From Gammaproteobacteria bacterium (GTDB lineage: Bacteria; Pseudomonadota; Gammaproteobacteria; Pseudomonadales; Pseudomonadaceae): DNA of 64,000 nucleotides. The stretch covers positions 1 through 64,000 of the forward strand of contig JAAYFI010000014.1 in the NCBI GenBank assembly GCA_012728315.1, given 5' to 3'. Shown piece by piece: positions 28,780 through 37,904 of this stretch (its first letter is position 1; the number at the start of each line of letters is the position of its first letter). Under the pieces are notes generated by a model. It worked only from the letters and a program-made list of their open reading frames with translations. It was not told the DNA's origin and did no database searches. Both the position numbers and the translations under genes were made by a program.

Positions 28780-29793
28780 TTAACGCGGAGATAACTCACG
28801 CAGGTGCCGTGCCACAGCTAACCAAGCACCGATGTACCCCAGTAATACTGCACCAAGTAGCAGTGAAAAGCCATCTTCTATTGGGACACCGGATAAACTG
28901 AAGTCACTGCCATACAGTTGCGCCAGCTGCACCACTGACTCATTAAGCCAATCCAGCCCGAAAGCCAGCAACAACCAAGCTAAGAGGCCACCCGCCAAGC
29001 CGTATAAAACGCCCATATATAAAAACGGTCGACGCACATAGCCATCAGTGCCGCCCACCAGTTTAATCACTTCAATTTCAGTGCGGCGGTTTTCAATATG
29101 GAGGCGAATGGTATTACCTACCACCAATAACAGCGCAGCAATAAGTAAAACCGATAGCGCAAAAATAAAGTTTTCGCCCATGTGCAAAATTGCGGCTAAA
29201 CGCTCAATCCACATCAGGTCCAGCTGCGCTTGCTGCACCTTAGGCATATTTTTCAGCTCTTCAAGCAAAGCGACTAAGGTGTCTTTATCAATCACTTCTG
29301 GGGTCACTAAAATACTTCCGGGTAAAGGATTCTCCGGTAGCTCGCGTAACGCCTCACCCAGTCCCGACTGCTCCTGAAACTCTGCCAGCGCTTGTTCACG
29401 ACTGATCCACTGCGCCTCAGCGACATGCGCGTGAGCGGCAATTTCATCACGTAATAACTCGCCGTAGGCATCGCCGGAATCCAGCTCTAAAAATAATGAA
29501 ATTTGCGCAGCACGCTGCCAAGAGCCGCCCAACTGACTGACATTTTCCAACAATAAGGCTAAACCCATCGGTAAACTTAACGCCACGGCCATCACTAAGC
29601 AGGTAAAAAAACTGCCCAGCGGTTGACGAACTAAGCGTGTGCTGCTGTCTTGCAAGCTGGCCCGATGACTTTCAAGCCAAGCACGCAACTGATTACGAAA
29701 CCCTCGGGTATCCGACAATGAAGCTTCAACTTGATGCTTGGCCGTAGCACCAACACGCTCACCCGGCTGATTAGGTGTTATACGAGCACTCAT
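28780..29793 (-). CDS. ftsX: Cell division permease-like protein FtsX
   Basis: A 337-residue inner-membrane protein that with FtsE regulates septal peptidoglycan hydrolysis. A cytoplasmic N-terminus of about 60 residues precedes helix 1 (FFTCLVMAVALSLPMGLALLL), then a periplasmic domain (QISLFLELDSGDAYGELL to IERLAAILHM), and three further helices with the FtsX signature VIKLVGGTDGYVRRPFLYMG. Its start codon overlaps the ftsE stop by one base (TAATG), so it is translationally coupled to ftsE. Length is normal for pseudomonads. rpoH follows downstream. Confidence 0.96.
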   Translation of the reverse strand: MSARITPNQPGERVGATAKHQVEASLSDTRGFRNQLRAWLESHRASLQDSSTRLVRQPLGSFFTCLVMAVALSLPMGLALLLENVSQLGGSWQRAAQISLFLELDSGDAYGELLRDEIAAHAHVAEAQWISREQALAEFQEQSGLGEALRELPENPLPGSILVTPEVIDKDTLVALLEELKNMPKVQQAQLDLMWIERLAAILHMGENFIFALSVLLIAALLLVVGNTIRLHIENRRTEIEVIKLVGGTDGYVRRPFLYMGVLYGLAGGLLAWLLLAFGLDWLNESVVQLAQLYGSDFSLSGVPIEDGFSLLLGAVLLGYIGAWLAVARHLRELSPR

Positions 29794-30457
29794 TACACCG
29801 CCTCCCCATCGCCAATCAAACGGCCACGCTGCAAGGTCAACATGCGGTGGCGCATGCGCGCAATCAAAGCCAAATCATGGCTGGCAATTAACACTGTTGT
29901 GCCCAATTGGTTGATATCTTCAAACACCGCCATAATTTCTGCTGCCAAGCGCGGGTCGAGGTTTCCGGTGGGCTCATCGGCCAGCAGTAAGGCGGGCTGA
30001 TGCACAATAGCCCGGGCAATGCCGACACGCTGCTGCTGCCCCGTGGACAAATCCGCCGGTGCCTGCAGGGCTTTATCTTTTAAACTCACGCGCTCCAGCG
30101 CTAAGCTGACGCGCTGATTAATTTCTTCTTGCGGCAAGCCCAAAATTTGTAATGGCAAGGCAACATTAGCAAACACACTGCGATCAAAGAGCAATTGATG
30201 GTTTTGAAAAACCACGCCAATTTGGCGACGTAAAAAAGGAATCTGCGAATTGGTGATTTTTGCTAAATTTTGTCCTGCTAAAAGCAATTGACCACCGGTG
30301 GGACGCTCCATCGCTAATAACAAGCGCAGCAAGGTGCTTTTACCGGCGCCAGAGTGACCTGTAACAAATAAAAATTCACCACGGCGCACACGAAAACTCA
30401 ACTCATGCAAGCCAACATGACCATTGGGGTAACGTTTTTCGACCTGCTCAAATCGAA

Positions 30458-30461
<4 letters not shown>
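29793..30461 (-). CDS. ftsE: Cell division ATP-binding protein FtsE
   Basis: A 222-residue ABC ATPase. Walker A is GHSGAGKSTLLRLL, the Q-loop region is FLRRQIGVVFQNHQLLFDRS, the signature is LSTGQQQRVGIARAI, Walker B is LLLADEPTGNLD, and the switch His is in LIASHDLALIA. It opens MIRFEQVEKRYPNGHVGLHEL. FtsE partners FtsX at the division site, linking the Z ring to amidase activation. Its ATG overlaps the ftsY stop by four bases (ATGA), and its stop overlaps the ftsX start, so the three genes form a tightly coupled operon. Confidence 0.97.
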
Positions 30462-31909
<1,448 letters not shown>

Positions 31910-32056
31910 AAAAAAGGCTATCTCAGCTAATCACCAGACTGACAGGTATTTTTCAGTCAAAATATGCCAATCTGGTTGTTAATAAAATGGTTGCGTATCC
32001 TAGCACCTCTAAGCCCTTGGTAGCTAAACTCAAAGGGCCGTTTAAAAGGTTTAAAC

Positions 32057-33397
32057 ATGAATACTTATTTGCGTTACATCGTACTACTTTTCTCAAGTAC
32101 TTTTCTTGCCCCAATCATGGCACAGACCGCCACCACCGAGTTTAGTTTAGATAACGGGCTCAAGGTCATTGTGCGCGAAGATCACCGCGCACCCGTTGTG
32201 GTCAGCCAGCTGTGGTACAAAGTGGGCTCCAGTTACGAAGTTCCAGGGAGCACTGGTTTAGCGCACGCCTTAGAACATATGATGTTTAAAGGTAGCAGCA
32301 AACTTGGGCCGGGCGAATCTTCGCGCATTTTACGGGAGCTGGGTGCTGAAGAAAATGCCTTTACCAGTGATGACTACACCGCTTATTACCAAGTGTTAGC
32401 CCGTGACCGCTTAGCGGTTGCACTGGAAATGGAGGCTGATCGCTTAGCCAGCCTAACTTTACCAAAAGAGGAGTTTACTCGAGAAATTGAGGTGATCAAA
32501 GAAGAGCGTCGTATGCGCACCGATGATCGCCCCAGCGGCTTAGCCTATGAGCGCTTCAAAGCCTTGGCTTACCCCGCCAGTGGTTACAGCATTCCGACCA
32601 TTGGCTGGATGCATGACTTAGATCGCATGACCATCGAAGATTTACGGGACTGGCATGAGCGCTGGTACGCACCCAATAACGCCACCCTCGTCATTGTTGG
32701 CGATGTGCAACCCAATGAAGTGAGAAGGTTGGTGACCCGCTACTTCGCGAAGATTCCCGCCCGCCCTTTACCTGCGATTAAGCAGCCAATTGAGCTGGAT
32801 GAGCCCGGTCAGCGCAGCATCACTTTGCACCTCAAAACTCAGCTGCCCAGTTTAATCATGGGTTTTAATGTGCCCGCTTTAGCCAGCAGCAACAACCCCA
32901 CTGAAGTGCACGCCTTACGCTTAATCAGCGCATTACTGGACGGCGGTAATAGCTCGCGCATACCAACGCAGCTGGAACGTGAGCAAGAGTTAGTTGCAGG
33001 CGCTTCTAGCTGGTATAACGCCTTCACCCGCGGTGATAGTTTGTTTGTTTTATCGGCCACGCCCAACGTGCAAAAAGGTAAAACCCTCGCTGAAGTTGAA
33101 GCGGGCCTGTGGCAGCAATTAAAACAGCTGCAAGAAACGCCACCGAGCAGCGCTGAACTGGCCCGCGTCCGTGCCCAAGTTCTCGCCAGCGAAGTGTATG
33201 CACAAGACTCCATTACCAGTCAGGCCACGCAAATTGGCCAACTGGAAACAGTCGGGCTGTCATGGCGCATCCAAGACAGTAACCTCGCGGACTTAGAAGC
33301 GGTCACCCCTGCGGATATCCAAGCTGCGGCCCAAAAGTTTTTTATCCCGACTCGCCTAACCACGGCATATATTCACCCTGAGGAGGCGCGTCCATGA
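32057..33397 (+). CDS. M16 family zinc metallopeptidase (active subunit)
   Basis: A 446-residue periplasmic protein: signal peptide MNTYLRYIVLLFSSTFLAPI with cleavage expected after IMA. The inverted zinc motif HALEHMMFKGS (HxxEH) and the downstream EMEADRLASL supply the metal ligands of pitrilysin-type peptidases. It is the single-domain form of the mitochondrial processing peptidase/PqqL-like group and pairs with the next gene, which lacks the motif. AAGG is eight bases before ATG 32057. The stop overlaps the next start by four bases (ATGA). Substrate is unknown; roles in envelope peptide turnover are suggested for relatives. Confidence 0.92.
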   Translation: MNTYLRYIVLLFSSTFLAPIMAQTATTEFSLDNGLKVIVREDHRAPVVVSQLWYKVGSSYEVPGSTGLAHALEHMMFKGSSKLGPGESSRILRELGAEENAFTSDDYTAYYQVLARDRLAVALEMEADRLASLTLPKEEFTREIEVIKEERRMRTDDRPSGLAYERFKALAYPASGYSIPTIGWMHDLDRMTIEDLRDWHERWYAPNNATLVIVGDVQPNEVRRLVTRYFAKIPARPLPAIKQPIELDEPGQRSITLHLKTQLPSLIMGFNVPALASSNNPTEVHALRLISALLDGGNSSRIPTQLEREQELVAGASSWYNAFTRGDSLFVLSATPNVQKGKTLAEVEAGLWQQLKQLQETPPSSAELARVRAQVLASEVYAQDSITSQATQIGQLETVGLSWRIQDSNLADLEAVTPADIQAAAQKFFIPTRLTTAYIHPEEARP

Positions 33398-34857
33398 GGT
33401 TCTTGCGTAGCTTTACTGCTGGTCTATTAAGTTCAGCCCTGTTGTTAAGCGCTGGCTGTCACACCCTAAACACCGCGCAAACACTGCAAACCGGCTCAGC
33501 TGAACAACGTATTAGCAGTTTGGCAGCCTTGTCCAGCCAAGAGCCAGTGACCCGCACCCTCGAAATTCAAGAGTGGTACACCACGGCTGGCACTAAAGTT
33601 CTGTTTATGGCAGCACCGGAACTTCCCATGTTTGATTTGCGCTTAACCTTCGCAGCAGGCAGCAGCAAAGACCAAAAGGCTTACGGTTTAGCGGGGCTGA
33701 CCAATGCCATGCTCAATGAAGGCAGCGGCACACTCAATGCGGGCCAAATTGCTGCGCGCTTTGAAGATTTAGGCGCCGAGTTTTCCAACGGCTCCTACCG
33801 CGATATGGCCGTGGTCACTTTACGCAGCCTCAGCGACCCCAAACTGAGCGCGCCGGCTTTAGAGCTGTTTAGCAACGTAGTCGCACAACCCAGCTTTCCA
33901 GCAGACTCGCTCGCCCGAATTAAAAATCAGCTTTTGGCAGGCTTTGCATACGACAAACAAAACCCCGGTAAGCTGGCATCTTTAGCCTTATTTGAGCAGC
34001 TGTATGGTGAGCATGCCTACGCTCACTCAAGTTCAGGCGATGCACAAACAATTCCCGCCATTAACCGCCAGCAACTGCAGGATTTTCACCGCCGCTATTA
34101 CACAGCAAAAAACGCACAAATTGCTCTCGTCGGCGATTTAACTCTGGCACAAGCCAAAGCCATCAGTGAAGCCGTCTCGAGCAAACTGCCCCGCGGACCT
34201 GCGGCAGCAGTCACAGCCAAGCCCAGCAGCAGCGGCGCCTCTAAGACCCATATTGAGTTCCCCTCAAGCCAAACGCATATCTTATTGGCTCAGCTGGCGG
34301 TAGAGCGCGGCGATCCAGATTACCCGGCGCTGTTTTTAGGCAACCAGATCCTCGGCGGCGGCGGTTTTGGCACCCGTTTAATGGAAGAGGTGCGTGAAAA
34401 GCGTGGCCTCACCTACGGTATCTACTCCAGCTTTAGCCCAATGCAAGCCACCGGGCCCTTTATGATTAATGTGCAAACTCGCGCGCAGCTCAGTGAAGCC
34501 ACCCTAGAGCTGGTGCAAGACCTACTGCGCGACTATATTGCCAACGGCCCAACGGAAGCCGAACTGGCCAACGCCAAACGTGAAAGCCTCGGCAGCTTCC
34601 CACTCAGCGCTGCCAGCAATGCAGCCGTGGTTGGACAGCTGGCGGCCATTGGCTTCTACAATATGCCACTGACGTGGATGAGCGACTTTATGCAAGATTT
34701 GCAAAAGCTCTCCGTAACCGATGTGCATGAAGCCTTTAAGCGTCACCTCGACCCTGAGCAATTGGTGATTGTCACCGCAGGTCCAACAGTTGAGCAATTA
34801 CCTCTGCCAGAACCGGTGGATCGTGCAGAACCCGCAACAATGGAGCGCCAACACTGA
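33394..34857 (+). CDS. M16 family peptidase-like lipoprotein (inactive partner subunit)
   Basis: A 487-residue protein with a lipoprotein signal: LLSSALLLSAGCHTL, acylated Cys near residue 23. The body has the M16 fold (PEMFDL-like start PELPMFDLRLTFAAGSS, and the C-terminal GGGGFGTRLMEEVREKRGLTYGIYS, the substrate-binding R/Y motif). Where the HxxEH zinc motif should be it reads LTNAMLNEGSG, so it cannot bind zinc. Pairing of an active and an inactive M16 chain is the known heterodimer plan. It overlaps the active subunit gene by four bases and rsmD by one, so the three are co-translated. Confidence 0.9.
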   Translation: MRFLRSFTAGLLSSALLLSAGCHTLNTAQTLQTGSAEQRISSLAALSSQEPVTRTLEIQEWYTTAGTKVLFMAAPELPMFDLRLTFAAGSSKDQKAYGLAGLTNAMLNEGSGTLNAGQIAARFEDLGAEFSNGSYRDMAVVTLRSLSDPKLSAPALELFSNVVAQPSFPADSLARIKNQLLAGFAYDKQNPGKLASLALFEQLYGEHAYAHSSSGDAQTIPAINRQQLQDFHRRYYTAKNAQIALVGDLTLAQAKAISEAVSSKLPRGPAAAVTAKPSSSGASKTHIEFPSSQTHILLAQLAVERGDPDYPALFLGNQILGGGGFGTRLMEEVREKRGLTYGIYSSFSPMQATGPFMINVQTRAQLSEATLELVQDLLRDYIANGPTEAELANAKRESLGSFPLSAASNAAVVGQLAAIGFYNMPLTWMSDFMQDLQKLSVTDVHEAFKRHLDPEQLVIVTAGPTVEQLPLPEPVDRAEPATMERQH

Positions 34858-35447
34858 TGGCAAAAAAACCTATGCAGGCAGCCCGTGGTAAAAATAACCA
34901 AGTGCGCATTATTGGCGGTCAATGGCGCTCCCGCAAACTTAACGTACCTGATGCCCCAGGCTTGCGCCCGACCCCTGACCGCGTGCGTGAAACCTTATTC
35001 AACTGGCTGGCGCCCTATATCCAAGGCGCACGGGTGCTGGATGCGTTTACCGGTAGCGGTGCTTTATTTCTTGAAGCCATGTCCCGTGGCGCCAGCACTG
35101 GCTTAGCGCTGGATTTAAATGCTGAGGCAATTAACAACCTGCGCAATAATCTTGCGCTGCTGCAATGCACTACGGCTACAGCGCTCAAAGCCGATGCCCT
35201 GCAACACCTAAGCAGTCACGCGGAACAAGGCTTTGATATCGTCTTGCTCGACCCACCCTTTCACCAAGACTTGCTAGCCAATGCATGTCAGTTGTTAGAG
35301 TCCAATAACTGGCTCAATCAACACGCGTGGATTTACACCGAAAGCGAGCAAGCACCGTCCAGTTTAGACGTGCCGAGCTCTTGGCGCTTACACCGTGAAA
35401 AACACACCGGACAGGTGTATTACGCCCTCTGGCAAAAGCAGTGCTAA
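34857..35447 (+). CDS. rsmD: 16S rRNA (guanine966-N2)-methyltransferase
   Basis: A 196-residue SAM-dependent methyltransferase modifying G966 of 16S rRNA in the 30S subunit. RIIGGQWRSRKLNVPD and RPTPDRVRETLFNWL are RsmD hallmarks, LDAFTGSGALFLEAMSRG is motif I, and LLDPPF is the catalytic N-methyltransferase motif IV. ATG overlaps the upstream stop by one base (TGATG). In many gammaproteobacteria rsmD sits beside ftsY, as it does here across the M16 pair. A terminator follows 30 bp after the stop. Confidence 0.95.
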   Translation: MAKKPMQAARGKNNQVRIIGGQWRSRKLNVPDAPGLRPTPDRVRETLFNWLAPYIQGARVLDAFTGSGALFLEAMSRGASTGLALDLNAEAINNLRNNLALLQCTTATALKADALQHLSSHAEQGFDIVLLDPPFHQDLLANACQLLESNNWLNQHAWIYTESEQAPSSLDVPSSWRLHREKHTGQVYYALWQKQC

Positions 35448-35476
35448 GTTTTGCTTGCTGACTTAACGCAACAAAT

Positions 35477-35497
35477 CCAGTAACTTACTGGTTTTTT
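35477..35497 (+). terminator. Rho-independent terminator after rsmD
   Basis: CCAGT (35477-35481) pairs with ACTGG (35487-35491) around a five-base loop and is followed directly by TTTTTT (35492-35497). It closes the M16-rsmD unit before the acyltransferase gene. Confidence 0.75.
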
Positions 35498-35519
35498 AAT
35501 GGTGTCATTGAGGTGATAC

Positions 35520-36413
35520 GTGGAAGCTTTAAAAGGCCAGCTGGCACTGGGTGTGTTAAAACTGATTGCTTTGTTGCCATGGCGCGGTGTGCAAGCCTTA
35601 GGTAATGCAGTCGGTTGGCTGATGTGGAAAATCCCCAACCGTTCACGGGACGTCGCACGCACCAATCTTAGCCACTGTTTTCCCGAGCTGAGCGCGGCTG
35701 AAATCGATCAACTGACTGCTCGCAGCCTCAAAGGCATCGGCAAGTCGTTCACCGAAAGCGCTTGTGCTTGGATTTGGCCGCCGGCAAAAACTTTAAAGTA
35801 TGTGCGCGAAGTTGAAGGCTTAGACATTCTGCACGAAGCACTGGCCAGCGGCAAAGGCGTGGTGGGGATTACCAGCCACCTAGGTAATTGGGAAGTGCTC
35901 AATCACTTTTACTGCGCACAATGTAAGCCCATTATTTTCTACCGCCCACCGAAATTAAAAGCGCTGGATGAACTGCTGAAAACCCAGCGAGTCCAGCAAG
36001 GTAACCGCGTGGCACCCTCGACCCGCGAAGGCATTATCAGTGTCATCAAAGAAGTACGCAGTGGCGGCTCGGTGGGTATTCCCGCTGACCCTGAGCCCAG
36101 CCGTAGTGCTGGCGTCTTTGTGCCTTTTTTAGGCACCACAGCCCTGACCAGTAAGTTTGTTGCGGGAATGCTAGGCGGTAAACAAGATAAGGTCGTGGCC
36201 GTTTTTTTACACGCGATTCGTCTCGAAGATGGCAGCGGCTTTAAAGTGATTTTAGAGGCAGCACCCGAAGCCATGTACAGCAGCGACACCTACACTGCAG
36301 TCAGCGCCATGAGTGACGTGCTGGCCAGCTACGTTCAGCGCTGGCCTGATCAGTATATGTGGACCATGAAACGCTTTAAGCAGCGCCCAGAAGGCGAGCA
36401 ACGCTGGTATTAA
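35520..36413 (+). CDS. LpxL/HtrB-family lysophospholipid (lipid A) acyltransferase
   Basis: A 297-residue membrane-associated acyltransferase of the late lipid A family, which transfers a secondary acyl chain from acyl-ACP to lipid A on the cytoplasmic face. An N-terminal hydrophobic segment (LGVLKLIALLPWRGVQALG) precedes the catalytic motif SHLGNWE (HxxxxE form). Later blocks are FYRPPK and GIPADPEPSRSAGVFVPFLG; it ends WTMKRFKQRPEGEQRWY. The start is GTG 35520 because GAGGTGAT is well placed directly upstream. Which acyl chain and position it adds cannot be read from sequence. A terminator separates it from rsmD. Confidence 0.9.
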   Translation: MEALKGQLALGVLKLIALLPWRGVQALGNAVGWLMWKIPNRSRDVARTNLSHCFPELSAAEIDQLTARSLKGIGKSFTESACAWIWPPAKTLKYVREVEGLDILHEALASGKGVVGITSHLGNWEVLNHFYCAQCKPIIFYRPPKLKALDELLKTQRVQQGNRVAPSTREGIISVIKEVRSGGSVGIPADPEPSRSAGVFVPFLGTTALTSKFVAGMLGGKQDKVVAVFLHAIRLEDGSGFKVILEAAPEAMYSSDTYTAVSAMSDVLASYVQRWPDQYMWTMKRFKQRPEGEQRWY

Positions 36414-36486
36414 AAAGTCCTATTGCTAGATTCAGGCACAGCAGTTTAAAGTCAACCCATATAAAAACCACAACAGGTATACAGTT

Positions 36487-36765
36487 ATGTCTTCACATAT
36501 GCGGCAACATATTCGTACTGCGATGAACTGTCGGATTAAAATCTGCCACCCATTACTGGGCGAAATCTTTGCCAGCACTGAAGACCTGTCGGATGAAGGT
36601 GTGTTTGTGAAACACCCCGATATGATCAAACTAAAAAAAGGCGATATCGTCACCGGCCAAGTACAAGACCTACCCATTGCCGCACCCACTCTAAAGATGG
36701 AAGTGATGCGCATTACTTCTAGCGGCGCAGGTTTACGCTTCTGCAAAGCAGAAAACGGCCTTTAA
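36487..36765 (+). CDS. PilZ domain c-di-GMP-binding protein
   Basis: A 92-residue single-domain PilZ protein. RQHIR (residues 6-10) is the RxxxR motif and DLSDEG (33-38) is the D/NxSxxG motif, with the normal 23-residue spacing; both contact cyclic di-GMP. The rest is the six-strand barrel, ending MRITSSGAGLRFCKAENGL. It is cytoplasmic and has no output domain, so it probably acts by binding a partner. Two ATGs (36487 and 36499) are possible; the first keeps the usual residues before RxxxR. It follows the acyltransferase by 73 bp and is convergent with the yhhJ-like gene. Confidence 0.85.
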   Translation: MSSHMRQHIRTAMNCRIKICHPLLGEIFASTEDLSDEGVFVKHPDMIKLKKGDIVTGQVQDLPIAAPTLKMEVMRITSSGAGLRFCKAENGL

Positions 36766-36791
36766 CGGTTAATCACCTAAACGCCTCGCTG

Positions 36792-37901
36792 TCAGGCAGT
36801 GAGGCTGCGTCTAAAACGCATTAAAGCAATTAAAAAGAACGCCAAGCCAATACCCGCCAACGCCAGCATTTCTGGCCAAACTAAAACAAACTCCGCATCA
36901 CGGAATAAAATCGCCGTGGATAGACTGACAAAGTGCGTGGTGGGTGATAGCTGCATCACTGTCTGCAACCACACCGGCATACTGTCCAGCGGCGTTGTAC
37001 CGCCTGAGAGCAACAACATCGGCATCACCACCGGAATGGACAACAAGCCAAACTGCGGGATGGAGCGAGCCAAGGTGGTTAAAAACACCGCCAGCGATGT
37101 GCTGGCAAAGAGATAAAGACCAGTCACCAGCAAATACAACAACATAGAACCGGCCAAAGGCACACCGAGCGCTTTTTTCACAATCAGCTCTAAGGACAGC
37201 CAAGTGCACAACACCACCATCAATACACTGGTCCAAACTTTCGCTAACATAATTTCAAACGCAGTCAGCGGCAGCACTAACAAGTGCTCCAGCGTGCCAT
37301 GCTCACGTTCACGTAAGAGCGCTGTACCTGTGAGCAAAATCGCCAAAATAGTCACGTTATTAATGATTTGAATAATCGCCAAAAACCAGCCACTTTGCAT
37401 ATTGCTGTTAAACAACGCACGGGTATTGAGTTTGATCGGCGGCTCAATGCTGCCACCGCTGAGCTGTTGTAATTCCCGCTGAAAGATCCGCCCCATATAG
37501 CCTGCGCCCATAAAGGCTTGGCTCATGGCGGTGGCATCCACATTCATTTGCAGCTCAGGTTGCTTACCGGCCAGCAAATCTGCCTGAAAGCCCACGGGCA
37601 CATTAATGACAAAAGTATAGCGACCACTGTCCATCACCTCATCGATTTGTCCATAGGGCAATAAGACCGGGGTTTGAAACTCGGGCGGGCGCAAAACCTC
37701 AGCCAACTGACGGGATAAGCGACTGTCATCTTCATCGACAATCGCCACACTGGCATTGTGCACCCCGACTGCTGAGCCGGATGCCGGCATATAAATCGCC
37801 GCACTAAAGGCATACAACATAAACAGCAGCAATACCGGGTCATAGCGTAAGCTAATCAGCTCTTTGATACCTAAGCGGAAGATATGCGATAACTTATGCA
37901 T
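36792..37901 (-). CDS. yhhJ: ABC-2 type permease, YhhJ-like
   Basis: A 369-residue inner-membrane permease. One helix near residues 25-45 is followed by a large periplasmic region (about 45-180) and five or six helices from residue 180, with the ABC-2 signature ALLREREHGTLEHLLVLPLTAFEIMLAKVW. AGGAGG is eight bases before ATG 37901; a GTG one codon upstream is less well spaced. It begins three bases after the rbbA stop and is the last gene of the yhiI-rbbA-yhhJ exporter, matching E. coli gene order. Substrate is unknown. GCCTCGCTG/CAGTGAGGC near 36783-36805 may form a weak terminator around its stop. Confidence 0.9.
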   Translation of the reverse strand: MHKLSHIFRLGIKELISLRYDPVLLLFMLYAFSAAIYMPASGSAVGVHNASVAIVDEDDSRLSRQLAEVLRPPEFQTPVLLPYGQIDEVMDSGRYTFVINVPVGFQADLLAGKQPELQMNVDATAMSQAFMGAGYMGRIFQRELQQLSGGSIEPPIKLNTRALFNSNMQSGWFLAIIQIINNVTILAILLTGTALLREREHGTLEHLLVLPLTAFEIMLAKVWTSVLMVVLCTWLSLELIVKKALGVPLAGSMLLYLLVTGLYLFASTSLAVFLTTLARSIPQFGLLSIPVVMPMLLLSGGTTPLDSMPVWLQTVMQLSPTTHFVSLSTAILFRDAEFVLVWPEMLALAGIGLAFFLIALMRFRRSLTA

Positions 37902-37904
37902 CAC

